NCBI GenBank assembly: GCA_025450975.1
Contig: JANWLI010000050.1
Span: forward strand, 1 to 13,800
Direction of reading: 5' to 3'
DNA: 13,800 bases
Origin: Candidatus Kapaibacterium sp.
GTDB lineage: Bacteria; Bacteroidota; Ignavibacteria; Palsa-1295
The position numbers were made by a program, and so were the translations under genes. Positions 1 to 6,862 of this stretch are shown one piece after another (position 1 is the stretch's first letter; each line of letters opens with the position of its first letter). The notes under the pieces were generated by a model, which was not told the origin of the DNA, did not search any database, and worked only from the letters and a program-made list of their open reading frames with translations.

Positions 1-411
1 CCAGAAGATATACTCGTCGAAGGAGTCGCCATACTTATCAGCAAACTCAACGATATCGTGCTCCGATGTCTCTTCGTATGGTATTGGCTGATCGGGAGGC
101 GGCGGAGGAGCCTGATATGCTATCGGCTCTTCGCTGAGACCGTAGAGCTCGACGATCATCGGATTATTCTCGCGCAATGCGCCGATAAACTCCTGGCGAA
201 AGAGCTCCATCTTTTGCGGAGTGAGATAGCCTTCGGCTTTGAGTGCGTCATAGACGCTCGAGACAAATCCGGTCGCAGTCATGATGAAGATGACCATCGG
301 GATCGCCAGAAACAGCAGCGCCGCAACGGCAGATCGTGTCCAGGTCTTCGCTGCGATCACAAATGTATTGCCGATGATGTCGCCCAGAAAGAGCGGTCGT
401 GATGGTATCAT
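1..411 (-). CDS. N-terminal part of an unrecognised membrane protein, truncated by the window edge
   Basis: An open frame of 137 codons runs from an ATG at 411-409 to the window edge, so the C-terminus is missing. An in-frame TGA at 432-430 leaves this as the only good start; no clear Shine-Dalgarno site precedes it. Residues 1-20 (MIPSRPLFLGDIIGNTF...) are followed by a strong membrane segment at about residues 26-48 (AVAALLFLAIPMVIFIM), then a soluble acidic stretch with a run of five prolines (about residues 101-105) and many Glu, Asp and Tyr. The opening pattern, 'LxxGDIIxxTF' before a membrane helix, recalls N-termini of multi-pass proteins with a GlpQ-type membrane domain; this is only a resemblance. 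It lies 48 nt after mqnD on the same strand, so it is probably the next gene of the mqn operon. It does not look like UbiA/MenA prenyltransferase. No function is assigned. Confidence 0.7.
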   Translation of the reverse strand, partial: MIPSRPLFLGDIIGNTFVIAAKTWTRSAVAALLFLAIPMVIFIMTATGFVSSVYDALKAEGYLTPQKMELFRQEFIGALRENNPMIVELYGLSEEPIAYQAPPPPPDQPIPYEETSEHDIVEFADKYGDSFDEYIFW

Positions 412-459
412 GCCACTAAATTCATGGCATCAAAAATACTCATACTCTCGGAGTGCAAG

Positions 460-1299
460 CTAAATCAGCTCAAAGTTAGTGACGGGAGGAATGATCGATT
501 TCTCTGCGCCAAGTGCAAAAAGGCGTTCGAGCGCCTTGCGGCCACGCTCGCCCATATCGTAGGTTACGTCATTCACGTACATCTTCACGAAGCGCTCTCC
601 GAGATCGTTATCGATGCCTCGGCCCCACTGCATTGCATACGGTACAGACTCCTGCGGCATGTCGTAGGCTGCTTTGATCGACACCTGCAGCGCCTCACGC
701 ATCTTCACTGCCATGTCGTGACCAACGTCCTTGCGCACGCAGTCAAGACCCAGCGGAAGCGGCAAGCCGTCGGACTCATCACGCCAGCGCTCGCCAAAAT
801 CGGCAAGCTTGTTCAGGCCGTAATCCTGCCAGGTCAGCTGGCCTTCGTGGATCAGCAAACCGGCATCGACCTCGTCATTGAGGACTGCATCGATGATCTT
901 ATCAAACGGAACTTCAACTGACTTGATATGACCGTACCAAACCTGTAGCAGCAAGTTCGCCGTTGTCAGTTTCCCGGGCTGCGCGATCGTCTTGCCCTCA
1001 AGCTCTTCGATCGTCTTATACTTTTTCGATACGATGATCGGGCCATAGCCTTCGCCCATCGAGGCACCCGTCTTCATGATCCAGTACTTATCTGCAACAT
1101 ACGGATAGGCATGGGCACTGATTGCGGTGATCGGCAGCTCGCCTTGCATGGCGCGCATATTCAGCGACTGGATATCGTCGAGCACATGGTCGATCTCATA
1201 TCCGTCGATCACGGCCTTACCAGAGGCAAAGCCGTAAAACATAAATGCGTCATCGGGGTCGGGCGAATGGCCCACTTGAATTAACGGTTTCGAACTCAA
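460..1299 (-). CDS. mqnD: MqnD, 1,4-dihydroxy-6-naphthoate synthase
   Basis: MqnD converts cyclic dehypoxanthinylfutalosine to 1,4-dihydroxy-6-naphthoate, the last ring-forming step of the futalosine route to menaquinone; it is cytoplasmic. The 279-residue product has the usual family length and periplasmic-binding-protein fold. It opens with the MqnD signature HSPDPDDAFMFYG (residues 11-23), carries the SAHAYPYVAD segment (61-70), and has GLLIHEGQLTW (147-157), whose His151 probably matches the catalytic His of the Thermus enzyme. The start is a TTG at 1299-1297. The next in-frame ATG is codon 20, inside the signature, so it cannot be the start, and the upstream frame closes at the mqnC stop. 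No Shine-Dalgarno site is visible; the leader is nearly pure A/T. It lies 21 nt behind mqnC in the same frame. The stop is TAG. Confidence 0.93.
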   Translation of the reverse strand: MSSKPLIQVGHSPDPDDAFMFYGFASGKAVIDGYEIDHVLDDIQSLNMRAMQGELPITAISAHAYPYVADKYWIMKTGASMGEGYGPIIVSKKYKTIEELEGKTIAQPGKLTTANLLLQVWYGHIKSVEVPFDKIIDAVLNDEVDAGLLIHEGQLTWQDYGLNKLADFGERWRDESDGLPLPLGLDCVRKDVGHDMAVKMREALQVSIKAAYDMPQESVPYAMQWGRGIDNDLGERFVKMYVNDVTYDMGERGRKALERLFALGAEKSIIPPVTNFELI

Positions 1300-1320
1300 A
1301 GTATTTTTAATTTTTAATTT

Positions 1321-2496
1321 CTAATTTTGCATTCCCGCAGGTATCGTCGGCATGATCACATCGGCATTGATATGCACATCGAGCCTTGCCGTATCAAGCA
1401 CGCAGTCGGGATACTGGCCTTCGGCATACTCTCCTACTATATCATAGAGCGTCGTACGCTCTGCCGGGGTAAAACCTGCATCGCGGATGAGGTCGACCAT
1501 TTCTTTGATCGTCGTCGTATGCACAAAGTTTGCCGAAGCATGCACGTTCTCTTCTTCGAGCGTTCCGCCAAAATCGTCTGCGCCGAAATGTAGTGCCATC
1601 TGTCCGGTCTTCTTCCCTTCGGAAAACCAGCTTGCCTGAATATGCTGGAAGTTATCGAGATATATGCGGCTGAAGGCGATCATCTCCAGATACCGCGTGC
1701 TTGACGCATAGCTCGGGATGATCTTCTCGAGCGGCGTATTGCCAGGTTTGAAGCTCCAGGGAATAAACGCAGTGAAGCCGTGATACTCATCCTGCAGATC
1801 GCGGATCACATCGAAATGCTCGACGACGTCCTCGTCGGTTTCGAGATGACCGTACATCATCGTCGCAGTCGTCTTATAGCCAAGCTTATGGGCTTCACGC
1901 ATGACATTAAGCCAATCAGCGCTCGTGCCCTTCTTACTTGAGATCTTTTTCTTCACTTTATCGGAGAGCACTTCAGCGCCTCCGCCGGGAATCGAGTTCA
2001 ATCCGGCTTCCTTCAGCTTAGCAAGCACTTCGGGGAGTGAGAGTCCGGAGACTTCGCACATGCCGATGATCTCACTTGTCGAGAAGAAATGTGGATGAAT
2101 GCCGGGCACTTCGGCACGCGTGCGGCGGACCAACTCCGTGTAATACTCTAACGGGATCGCTGGATTCACGCCACCTTGCAGTAAAACCGTCCGTACACCA
2201 CGCTTCTCAGCAGCCTTGAAGCGTTCGATCATCTGATCGACTGTGTACGTGTAGGCATCGGCATCGCCCTCGTGTCGGTAGAATGCGCAGAAGATGCAGT
2301 CGATGTTGCAGACGTTCGTGTAGTTCGGATTCGAGTCGATAACGAACGTGACCTTCGCCTGCGGATTATGCCGGTAACGGACATGCTCAGCCATCTCGGC
2401 AAGATCGAGCAGCGAGCCATTCTTGAGCAGCCACAGCCCCTCTTCGCGCGTCAGGCGCTCGTTAGCAAAAACTTTTTCTTTAATGATCGAAAGCAT
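1321..2496 (-). CDS. mqnC: MqnC, cyclic dehypoxanthinylfutalosine synthase (radical SAM)
   Basis: MqnC is a radical SAM enzyme that cyclises dehypoxanthinylfutalosine to the substrate of MqnD. The 391-residue product is of normal length. The [4Fe-4S] ligands are in VCNIDCIFCAF: Cys63, Cys67 and Cys70 (CxxxCxxC). Other family marks are LLQGGVNPAIP (about 105-115), the PGGGAEVLSD segment (about 171-180), TTATMMYGH (about 209-217) and FIPWSFKPG (about 244-252). The start ATG at 2496-2494 has only an A-rich AAAGAAG as a weak ribosome site. It follows the mqnE-mqnA gene by 58 nt and precedes mqnD by 21 nt, so it is the middle gene of a futalosine operon. The protein is similar in layout to the MqnE half of the upstream gene, as expected of sister radical SAM families; the paired cluster motif (NIDCIFC here, VLSCKFC there) and the operon position tell them apart. 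The stop is TAG. Confidence 0.95.
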   Translation of the reverse strand: MLSIIKEKVFANERLTREEGLWLLKNGSLLDLAEMAEHVRYRHNPQAKVTFVIDSNPNYTNVCNIDCIFCAFYRHEGDADAYTYTVDQMIERFKAAEKRGVRTVLLQGGVNPAIPLEYYTELVRRTRAEVPGIHPHFFSTSEIIGMCEVSGLSLPEVLAKLKEAGLNSIPGGGAEVLSDKVKKKISSKKGTSADWLNVMREAHKLGYKTTATMMYGHLETDEDVVEHFDVIRDLQDEYHGFTAFIPWSFKPGNTPLEKIIPSYASSTRYLEMIAFSRIYLDNFQHIQASWFSEGKKTGQMALHFGADDFGGTLEEENVHASANFVHTTTIKEMVDLIRDAGFTPAERTTLYDIVGEYAEGQYPDCVLDTARLDVHINADVIMPTIPAGMQN

Positions 2497-2505
2497 CTTC
2501 TTTGT

Positions 2506-2553
2506 GATCTTCGTTTTCTTTGTTTCTTCGTGTTAAAAACCCCAACGAAGATC
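2506..2553. repeat. 10-bp perfect inverted repeat between the mqnE-mqnA gene and mqnC
   Basis: GATCTTCGTT (2506-2515) and AACGAAGATC (2544-2553) are exact reverse complements separated by 28 bases. On the transcribed (minus) strand they could form a hairpin in the 58-nt spacer, ending just before the weak ribosome site of mqnC. There is no T-run after the 3' arm, so it is not a classical terminator. A part in RNA processing, stability or translation of mqnC is possible but not shown. Confidence 0.4.
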
Positions 2554-2554
2554 G

Positions 2555-4447
2555 CTACATGGTTACAATGTTATAAACTTCGCCAAGAAATGTATCGATA
2601 GCCTCTTTCTCAGCACTGCCAAGCGTATACGTGAAGGCGCTGATATACGTCCCAAGCTCCTCACGCGTCATCCCAAGGCGCTTCGCATGGTCGCGGCCAA
2701 GCTCGACTTCTTTGCCTTTCGTGAACGCCAGCGAATGCTCAAGCGCTTCGACAATCGCCTCACGATGATCGCCGGCAACCGTCTTCCGCACTGCCCACAC
2801 GGCAAAGACGAACGGCATCTTCTTCCACGCATGCCACTCTTCGGCCAGATCGTAGACATTCAGGAATGTCCCCAGACCACCAAGCTTATGACGACGCAAC
2901 GCCTCATCGCCGATAAGCAGCACTGCATCGAAATGCGTATAATCGTTCTGCGAACTCGTCAGGTGCAGACGCTCGAACTTCACATCCTTCACGCCATACT
3001 TTTTCTCAAGCAAGACACGAAGTAAATTCACACTCGTTGACGTCTCGCCCGTGATGCCTATCCGCTTGCCGGAGAGCTTGCTCCACTCGTAATGCGAGTA
3101 TAGAAGCACCGAATAGGCCTTGCCGTTAACTGCGACGCCGTAGTCGAGCATGTCGAACTCATCCTGCTGCTCGGCGTAGTCCATTAGCGACATCGGGCCG
3201 GCATCGACCTTGCCCTCTTTGGCAAATTCGCCAAAAACATGCGGCACAAGTGGAGCAACTTTCACATCGCCTGACGACGGCTCGAACTCTGCATAAAACG
3301 GCACAGAGTTCAAATATGGCATCTTGCTGACTACCGTCGTTCCTTCCGCAGTATAAATATGCAGCGGATTATACCATACATCGCGCTCGACCGGGATCTT
3401 CCCCGCCTCGTGAATGATCGAAATGATCTTCTCCTTCTGCAACTGCATGGGGCTCGTCGCGCCGGCATCGTGAGCGATACGCTCGTAGCCGACCGTGCCG
3501 TCCATATCGTCCGCGCCGAAGTTCAGCGCCACGGCAGCAACTTCTGCCGTCAGCATGACCCAGTATGCCTTGATGTGCGGGACGTTATCGAGCATGAGGC
3601 GCGAGATGGCGATCGTCTTGAGATCGTCGATGGCGCTCGTAAAATTGTTGCGCGTCTTGATGCCGGTATCGCCCGGCTGGAATGCCAGCGGGATGAATGT
3701 GAGGAAGCCGCCCGTCTCATCCTGCACGTCGCGCACCTTCATCATGTGCTCGATACGCTCCTCGATGGTCTCTACATGACCGTAGAGCATCGTTACGTTC
3801 GACTGAATGCCGAGACGATGTGCCTTGCGATGCACTTCGAACCACGTCTTTGCGCCGATCTTCTGGTTAAAGATGAGTTTGCGGACACGCTCGGAAAATA
3901 CTTCTGCTCCGCCACCGGGCATTGTCTTCAGGCCGACTGCCTTCAGCTCGGAAAGCACCTCTTCGTGCGTCTTCTTGAACTTCTTCGCGAAGAAGTCGAT
4001 CTCGACTGCTGTGAATGCCTTTACGTCGATGAGCGGGAAATTCTCCTTGATGCGGCGGACCATATCGACATAGTACTGCCATTCCCAGTCAGGATGGAGT
4101 CCCATGGTGATATGCACTTCACGGATATTTGGGTTGAGCATCGAAAGCATCTCTTCGATCGACTGCTCATAGGCTTCGGGAGCGCCTTTTTTAACGGCAA
4201 AATCGCAGAACTTACAGGAAAGAACACAGATATTGGTCGGCTCGAACTTCTGGTTAAGGACGAAATAGACACTATCGCCTGATTTTGCACGGGAAACTTC
4301 GTTGGCCATCCGGCCAAGGCCGATGACGTCGTGGGTTGCATACAGGGCTAAACCATCATCTTTCGACAGACGCTCACCGTGGCGGACCTTTTCCCAGATC
4401 GCAGCCAGCTGCGGGTCCCGAAAGCGCAATAATTTGGAAGAGAGCAT
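2555..4447 (-). CDS. MqnE-MqnA fusion: aminofutalosine synthase joined to chorismate dehydratase
   Basis: One 630-codon frame carries two enzymes of the futalosine pathway. Residues 1 to about 365 are MqnE, the radical SAM aminofutalosine synthase: CVLSCKFC gives Cys74, Cys78 and Cys81, followed by VHITMGLHPD (111-120), MPGGGAEVFSE (176-186), SNVTMLYGHVET (216-227) and FIPLAFQPGDT (251-261). Residues about 369-630 are MqnA, the chorismate dehydratase, beginning at the family's N-terminal motif as PYLNSVPFY (377-385) and continuing with GPMSLMDY (417-424), GITGETSTS (464-472) and IGDEAL (512-517). There is hardly any linker: MqnE ends near ERDVWYNPL (354-362). The domain order is the reverse of the reaction order; MqnA makes 3-[(1-carboxyvinyl)oxy]benzoate and MqnE uses it with SAM. 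No frameshift is needed: the frame is open from the ATG at 4447 to the TAG at 2557-2555. It is the first gene of the mqn operon. Both halves keep their key motifs and are probably active. Confidence 0.93.
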   Translation of the reverse strand: MLSSKLLRFRDPQLAAIWEKVRHGERLSKDDGLALYATHDVIGLGRMANEVSRAKSGDSVYFVLNQKFEPTNICVLSCKFCDFAVKKGAPEAYEQSIEEMLSMLNPNIREVHITMGLHPDWEWQYYVDMVRRIKENFPLIDVKAFTAVEIDFFAKKFKKTHEEVLSELKAVGLKTMPGGGAEVFSERVRKLIFNQKIGAKTWFEVHRKAHRLGIQSNVTMLYGHVETIEERIEHMMKVRDVQDETGGFLTFIPLAFQPGDTGIKTRNNFTSAIDDLKTIAISRLMLDNVPHIKAYWVMLTAEVAAVALNFGADDMDGTVGYERIAHDAGATSPMQLQKEKIISIIHEAGKIPVERDVWYNPLHIYTAEGTTVVSKMPYLNSVPFYAEFEPSSGDVKVAPLVPHVFGEFAKEGKVDAGPMSLMDYAEQQDEFDMLDYGVAVNGKAYSVLLYSHYEWSKLSGKRIGITGETSTSVNLLRVLLEKKYGVKDVKFERLHLTSSQNDYTHFDAVLLIGDEALRRHKLGGLGTFLNVYDLAEEWHAWKKMPFVFAVWAVRKTVAGDHREAIVEALEHSLAFTKGKEVELGRDHAKRLGMTREELGTYISAFTYTLGSAEKEAIDTFLGEVYNIVTM

Positions 4448-4536
4448 GTAATGTATCGTATTCCTACCCGATTATTCGCGGCTCAGAACAGATTGTTACG
4501 GGGGAAAAATCCGTTACTTCCAACAGCCCTGTTTGC

Positions 4537-6762
4537 TCAATATTTAATAAACAGCTGACGGGCAAATGTATTGTTACAGAAGATCTGCAGGCAATATGGT
4601 CCAGGTACCAGACCTGCGATCTCCAGGGTGGCAATCGCGACATTTGTGAACTGCCTACTTATTAGCTTACGCCCCTTTGTATCGATGACTTCTACTTCAG
4701 CTACTGCTGCCTCCGGTAGAGTAAACGTGATCGTACTGCGTGCGGGATTTGGCGATATACATATGCCGGGAGCCATATAGCCAGAGACAGCGGGCCTCAC
4801 ATCTGCTGTCGGACAATCTCCGGTACACCATAAGTCGATCGTACCATCATACGATCCGGTAGCAAAGTATTTACCATTCCCTGCGGGACTGGCAAAACTC
4901 GAGAATCCGGCTCCGGCCTTCATCGAATAGAGTGTATCGCCAGTAGTGATGTTTATGGCAAATATCTTCCCTAACTGTCTCCATCCATTATCGTAATATC
5001 TGTGTGCCAAACAATACAACACGGAACCATCGCCACTCCAACCGATCGTCTTCGTTGCATGTGGTAACGGCTTCTTATACTTAACTTGCTTTCCCGTCGG
5101 AATGTCGATGATTTCATATTCGCTTCGCGACTGACTGTCAAATTCAAGCACATTACATACAGCAAGCTTTGTTCCATCATGGGAAAAACTCATCACATCT
5201 TCATCGGGATAGACATCATATTCGATAGGCTCCGTGACAAAATCATTATGCTTGTAAAGGTGAACTCCCCCCTGTCCTTGTGCATAATCGCCGGTTGCAC
5301 GAGAGTACGCTATTCCATAATTTCCGCGCACAGGGAGCTTGACTGCGGAGAGCCGGTCCAGGTTTGCATCCAGAATAAAGATTGAATCATAAGAATGTTT
5401 TACGATGAGCGAATCTCCGGTCGAGGTGAGAAAAATATTATCGGTTGCACTGCCAGATTTAAATTCTGCAAAACCACTCCTTACCACTTCTCCTTCCGGT
5501 AATTTTAGTTTGTAAATTGTTGAATTGGTACCGGCAAAGCCGTCCCAAACATACAGATAATCACCGGCTGGCGCCATTTCAAGTTTTCCTATTCCTCTGT
5601 TACTGGGCGCCGGAAAGACCCTCAGAAGGCTGCCGGTCTCAACCGAATGACAGGTGATCACACTACTACTTGCACAATATATTTCTGTCCCCTGAGGGTT
5701 AAAGGTAAGTTGGGTGACAGCTCCAGTATGGTGAAAATAGGTTTGCTCGAGTTTGCCTGTGGCAACATCCCAAAGTGTGATCTGCATTGGAACACTCAGG
5801 CAAAGAATTTTATAAACCGAATCAGGCGTACAAAACAATTTTGCCTCCCTGATACCGTGTTCTGAGAGATCAAGTGTATGGAGCTGCGATCCATCAGCTG
5901 TTCGGTAGACAGCGATATGTTTGTAATCCTCTGTGACCATATACCTGTCTCCGGACGGTGAGAACTGTGCCCGGGGACCTACATACCGACAAAATAATAT
6001 CTTCTCCCCCTTGCCCTTTATTGAGTAAGCACGAACGGAATCGTCCTTACAGTATGCGTAATACGTGTCACCGTCTTGAGCCAAATACAGACAACGGGGT
6101 TTTGAAGGGATCGCCGGAGTGGAAAATGCATGACCGAGCTTTGGTAGTGTAAATGCCCTGACCTGTGAGGTAGAATCAATGATCGTCAAAAATGCAGAGT
6201 TATCGCGAAGCACATATATTCCGCTAAACTTATTTGTATATTCACTCGCCCAAACGGAATCCGGATCATACCCAAATCTCGCAACAGCAATAACGGTTAC
6301 TGAATCGGTTGGATGCGGGTAGGTGTCGTCATCCGTCCATATCATGCCAATCCCGTAGTGCTCGTCGTATGTTTCAGCAACATATGCATTCACGCCGTAA
6401 GTAAGAAGTGGGGGCGCCTTAAGGTTAACTCTATAAAAAGAACCCGAATACTCAGGTAAAAATACTCCTCGCAAATTCGCTCCGGTCTCGGATAAATGCA
6501 AACTATCATATTTGTTGCCTCCACTGAGATTAACATTAATTACTTGTATGAGTTGTCCTGTTGCAATATCCCAGACCTTAAGGGTTTTATCGTCGTACGA
6601 TGAAGAGGCGAAAGTTTTCCCATCATCCGAAACCGCAATATGCTCTGCTCTGCTATGGGCTGCAGTACTCCAGAGATTAACTGGCTTCTGCGCATGGGAT
6701 AGCGTGGTTAACGAAGCGACCAATAAAGAGCAACATGCAACTAAAACCGGTATTGTTTTCAT
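4537..6762 (-). CDS. Secreted WD40-like beta-propeller protein with T9SS C-terminal sorting domain
   Basis: The product has 741 residues. It starts with a signal peptide (MKTIPVLVACCSLLVASL..., cleavage likely near the SHAQ at residues 22-25). The body holds several WD40-type units, such as AVSDDGKTFASSSYDDKTLK with VWDIATGQ, LTFNPQGTEIYCASSS, and FATGSYDGTIDLW near residue 660. The length suggests one or two beta-propellers. The last ~70 residues, from SPNPARSTITFTLPE to RQLFIKY, are a type A Por secretion (T9SS) sorting domain, so the protein is probably exported by Sec and then passed through T9SS to the cell surface or medium. The start at 6762 is chosen for the signal peptide and for AAGGGAG (6774-6768) five bases upstream; the frame is open further upstream to 6942 but would bury the signal. 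It looks more AT-rich than the mqn genes. The ligand or partner is unknown. It ends 89 nt before the mqn operon starts. Confidence 0.88.
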   Translation of the reverse strand: MKTIPVLVACCSLLVASLTTLSHAQKPVNLWSTAAHSRAEHIAVSDDGKTFASSSYDDKTLKVWDIATGQLIQVINVNLSGGNKYDSLHLSETGANLRGVFLPEYSGSFYRVNLKAPPLLTYGVNAYVAETYDEHYGIGMIWTDDDTYPHPTDSVTVIAVARFGYDPDSVWASEYTNKFSGIYVLRDNSAFLTIIDSTSQVRAFTLPKLGHAFSTPAIPSKPRCLYLAQDGDTYYAYCKDDSVRAYSIKGKGEKILFCRYVGPRAQFSPSGDRYMVTEDYKHIAVYRTADGSQLHTLDLSEHGIREAKLFCTPDSVYKILCLSVPMQITLWDVATGKLEQTYFHHTGAVTQLTFNPQGTEIYCASSSVITCHSVETGSLLRVFPAPSNRGIGKLEMAPAGDYLYVWDGFAGTNSTIYKLKLPEGEVVRSGFAEFKSGSATDNIFLTSTGDSLIVKHSYDSIFILDANLDRLSAVKLPVRGNYGIAYSRATGDYAQGQGGVHLYKHNDFVTEPIEYDVYPDEDVMSFSHDGTKLAVCNVLEFDSQSRSEYEIIDIPTGKQVKYKKPLPHATKTIGWSGDGSVLYCLAHRYYDNGWRQLGKIFAINITTGDTLYSMKAGAGFSSFASPAGNGKYFATGSYDGTIDLWCTGDCPTADVRPAVSGYMAPGICISPNPARSTITFTLPEAAVAEVEVIDTKGRKLISRQFTNVAIATLEIAGLVPGPYCLQIFCNNTFARQLFIKY

Positions 6763-6767
6763 TCTAT

Positions 6768-6774
6768 CTCCCTT
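6768..6774 (-). promoter_or_regulatory. Shine-Dalgarno site that fixes the start of the T9SS beta-propeller gene
   Basis: On the minus strand AAGGGAG lies five bases before the ATG at 6762-6760. Together with the signal peptide that follows, it decides the start against upstream in-frame codons reaching to 6942. Confidence 0.6.
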
Positions 6775-6799
6775 GGCAGGATCCAATAGCCCGTGGATG

Positions 6800-6807
6800 C
6801 AAATATA
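6800..6807 (-). promoter_or_regulatory. Bacteroidota-type -7 promoter element for the beta-propeller gene
   Basis: The minus strand reads TATATTTG, an exact match to the known Bacteroidota -7 consensus TAnnTTTG, 37 bases upstream of the ATG at 6762. No matching -33 TTTG is evident at the usual distance. It lies in the 100-bp divergent spacer shared with the BtuF-like gene. Confidence 0.45.
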
Positions 6808-6862
6808 TACTATTAATGCTGCGGAGTGTGCTCTGTTAAAGATCTGACCAATATTACGTCCG

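Noticed and set aside
424..921. A 165-codon plus-strand open frame.
   Set aside because: It is antisense to mqnD, which carries clear family motifs; the plus frame has none.
3359..4282. A 307-codon open frame on the plus strand.
   Set aside because: It lies wholly opposite the MqnE half, has no family resemblance, and its composition (rich in Arg, His and Asp) is typical of an antisense shadow.
4496..4536. Imperfect inverted repeats (GTTACGG with CCGTTAC, and AACAG with CTGTT) between the propeller gene and the mqn operon, considered as a terminator.
   Set aside because: The stems are short or mismatched and no T-run follows on the minus strand.
6763..6862. Search for a cobalamin riboswitch before the BtuF-like gene.
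   Set aside because: The spacer is only 100 bases, too short for the usual B12 riboswitch, and no conserved B12-box-like segment was seen.
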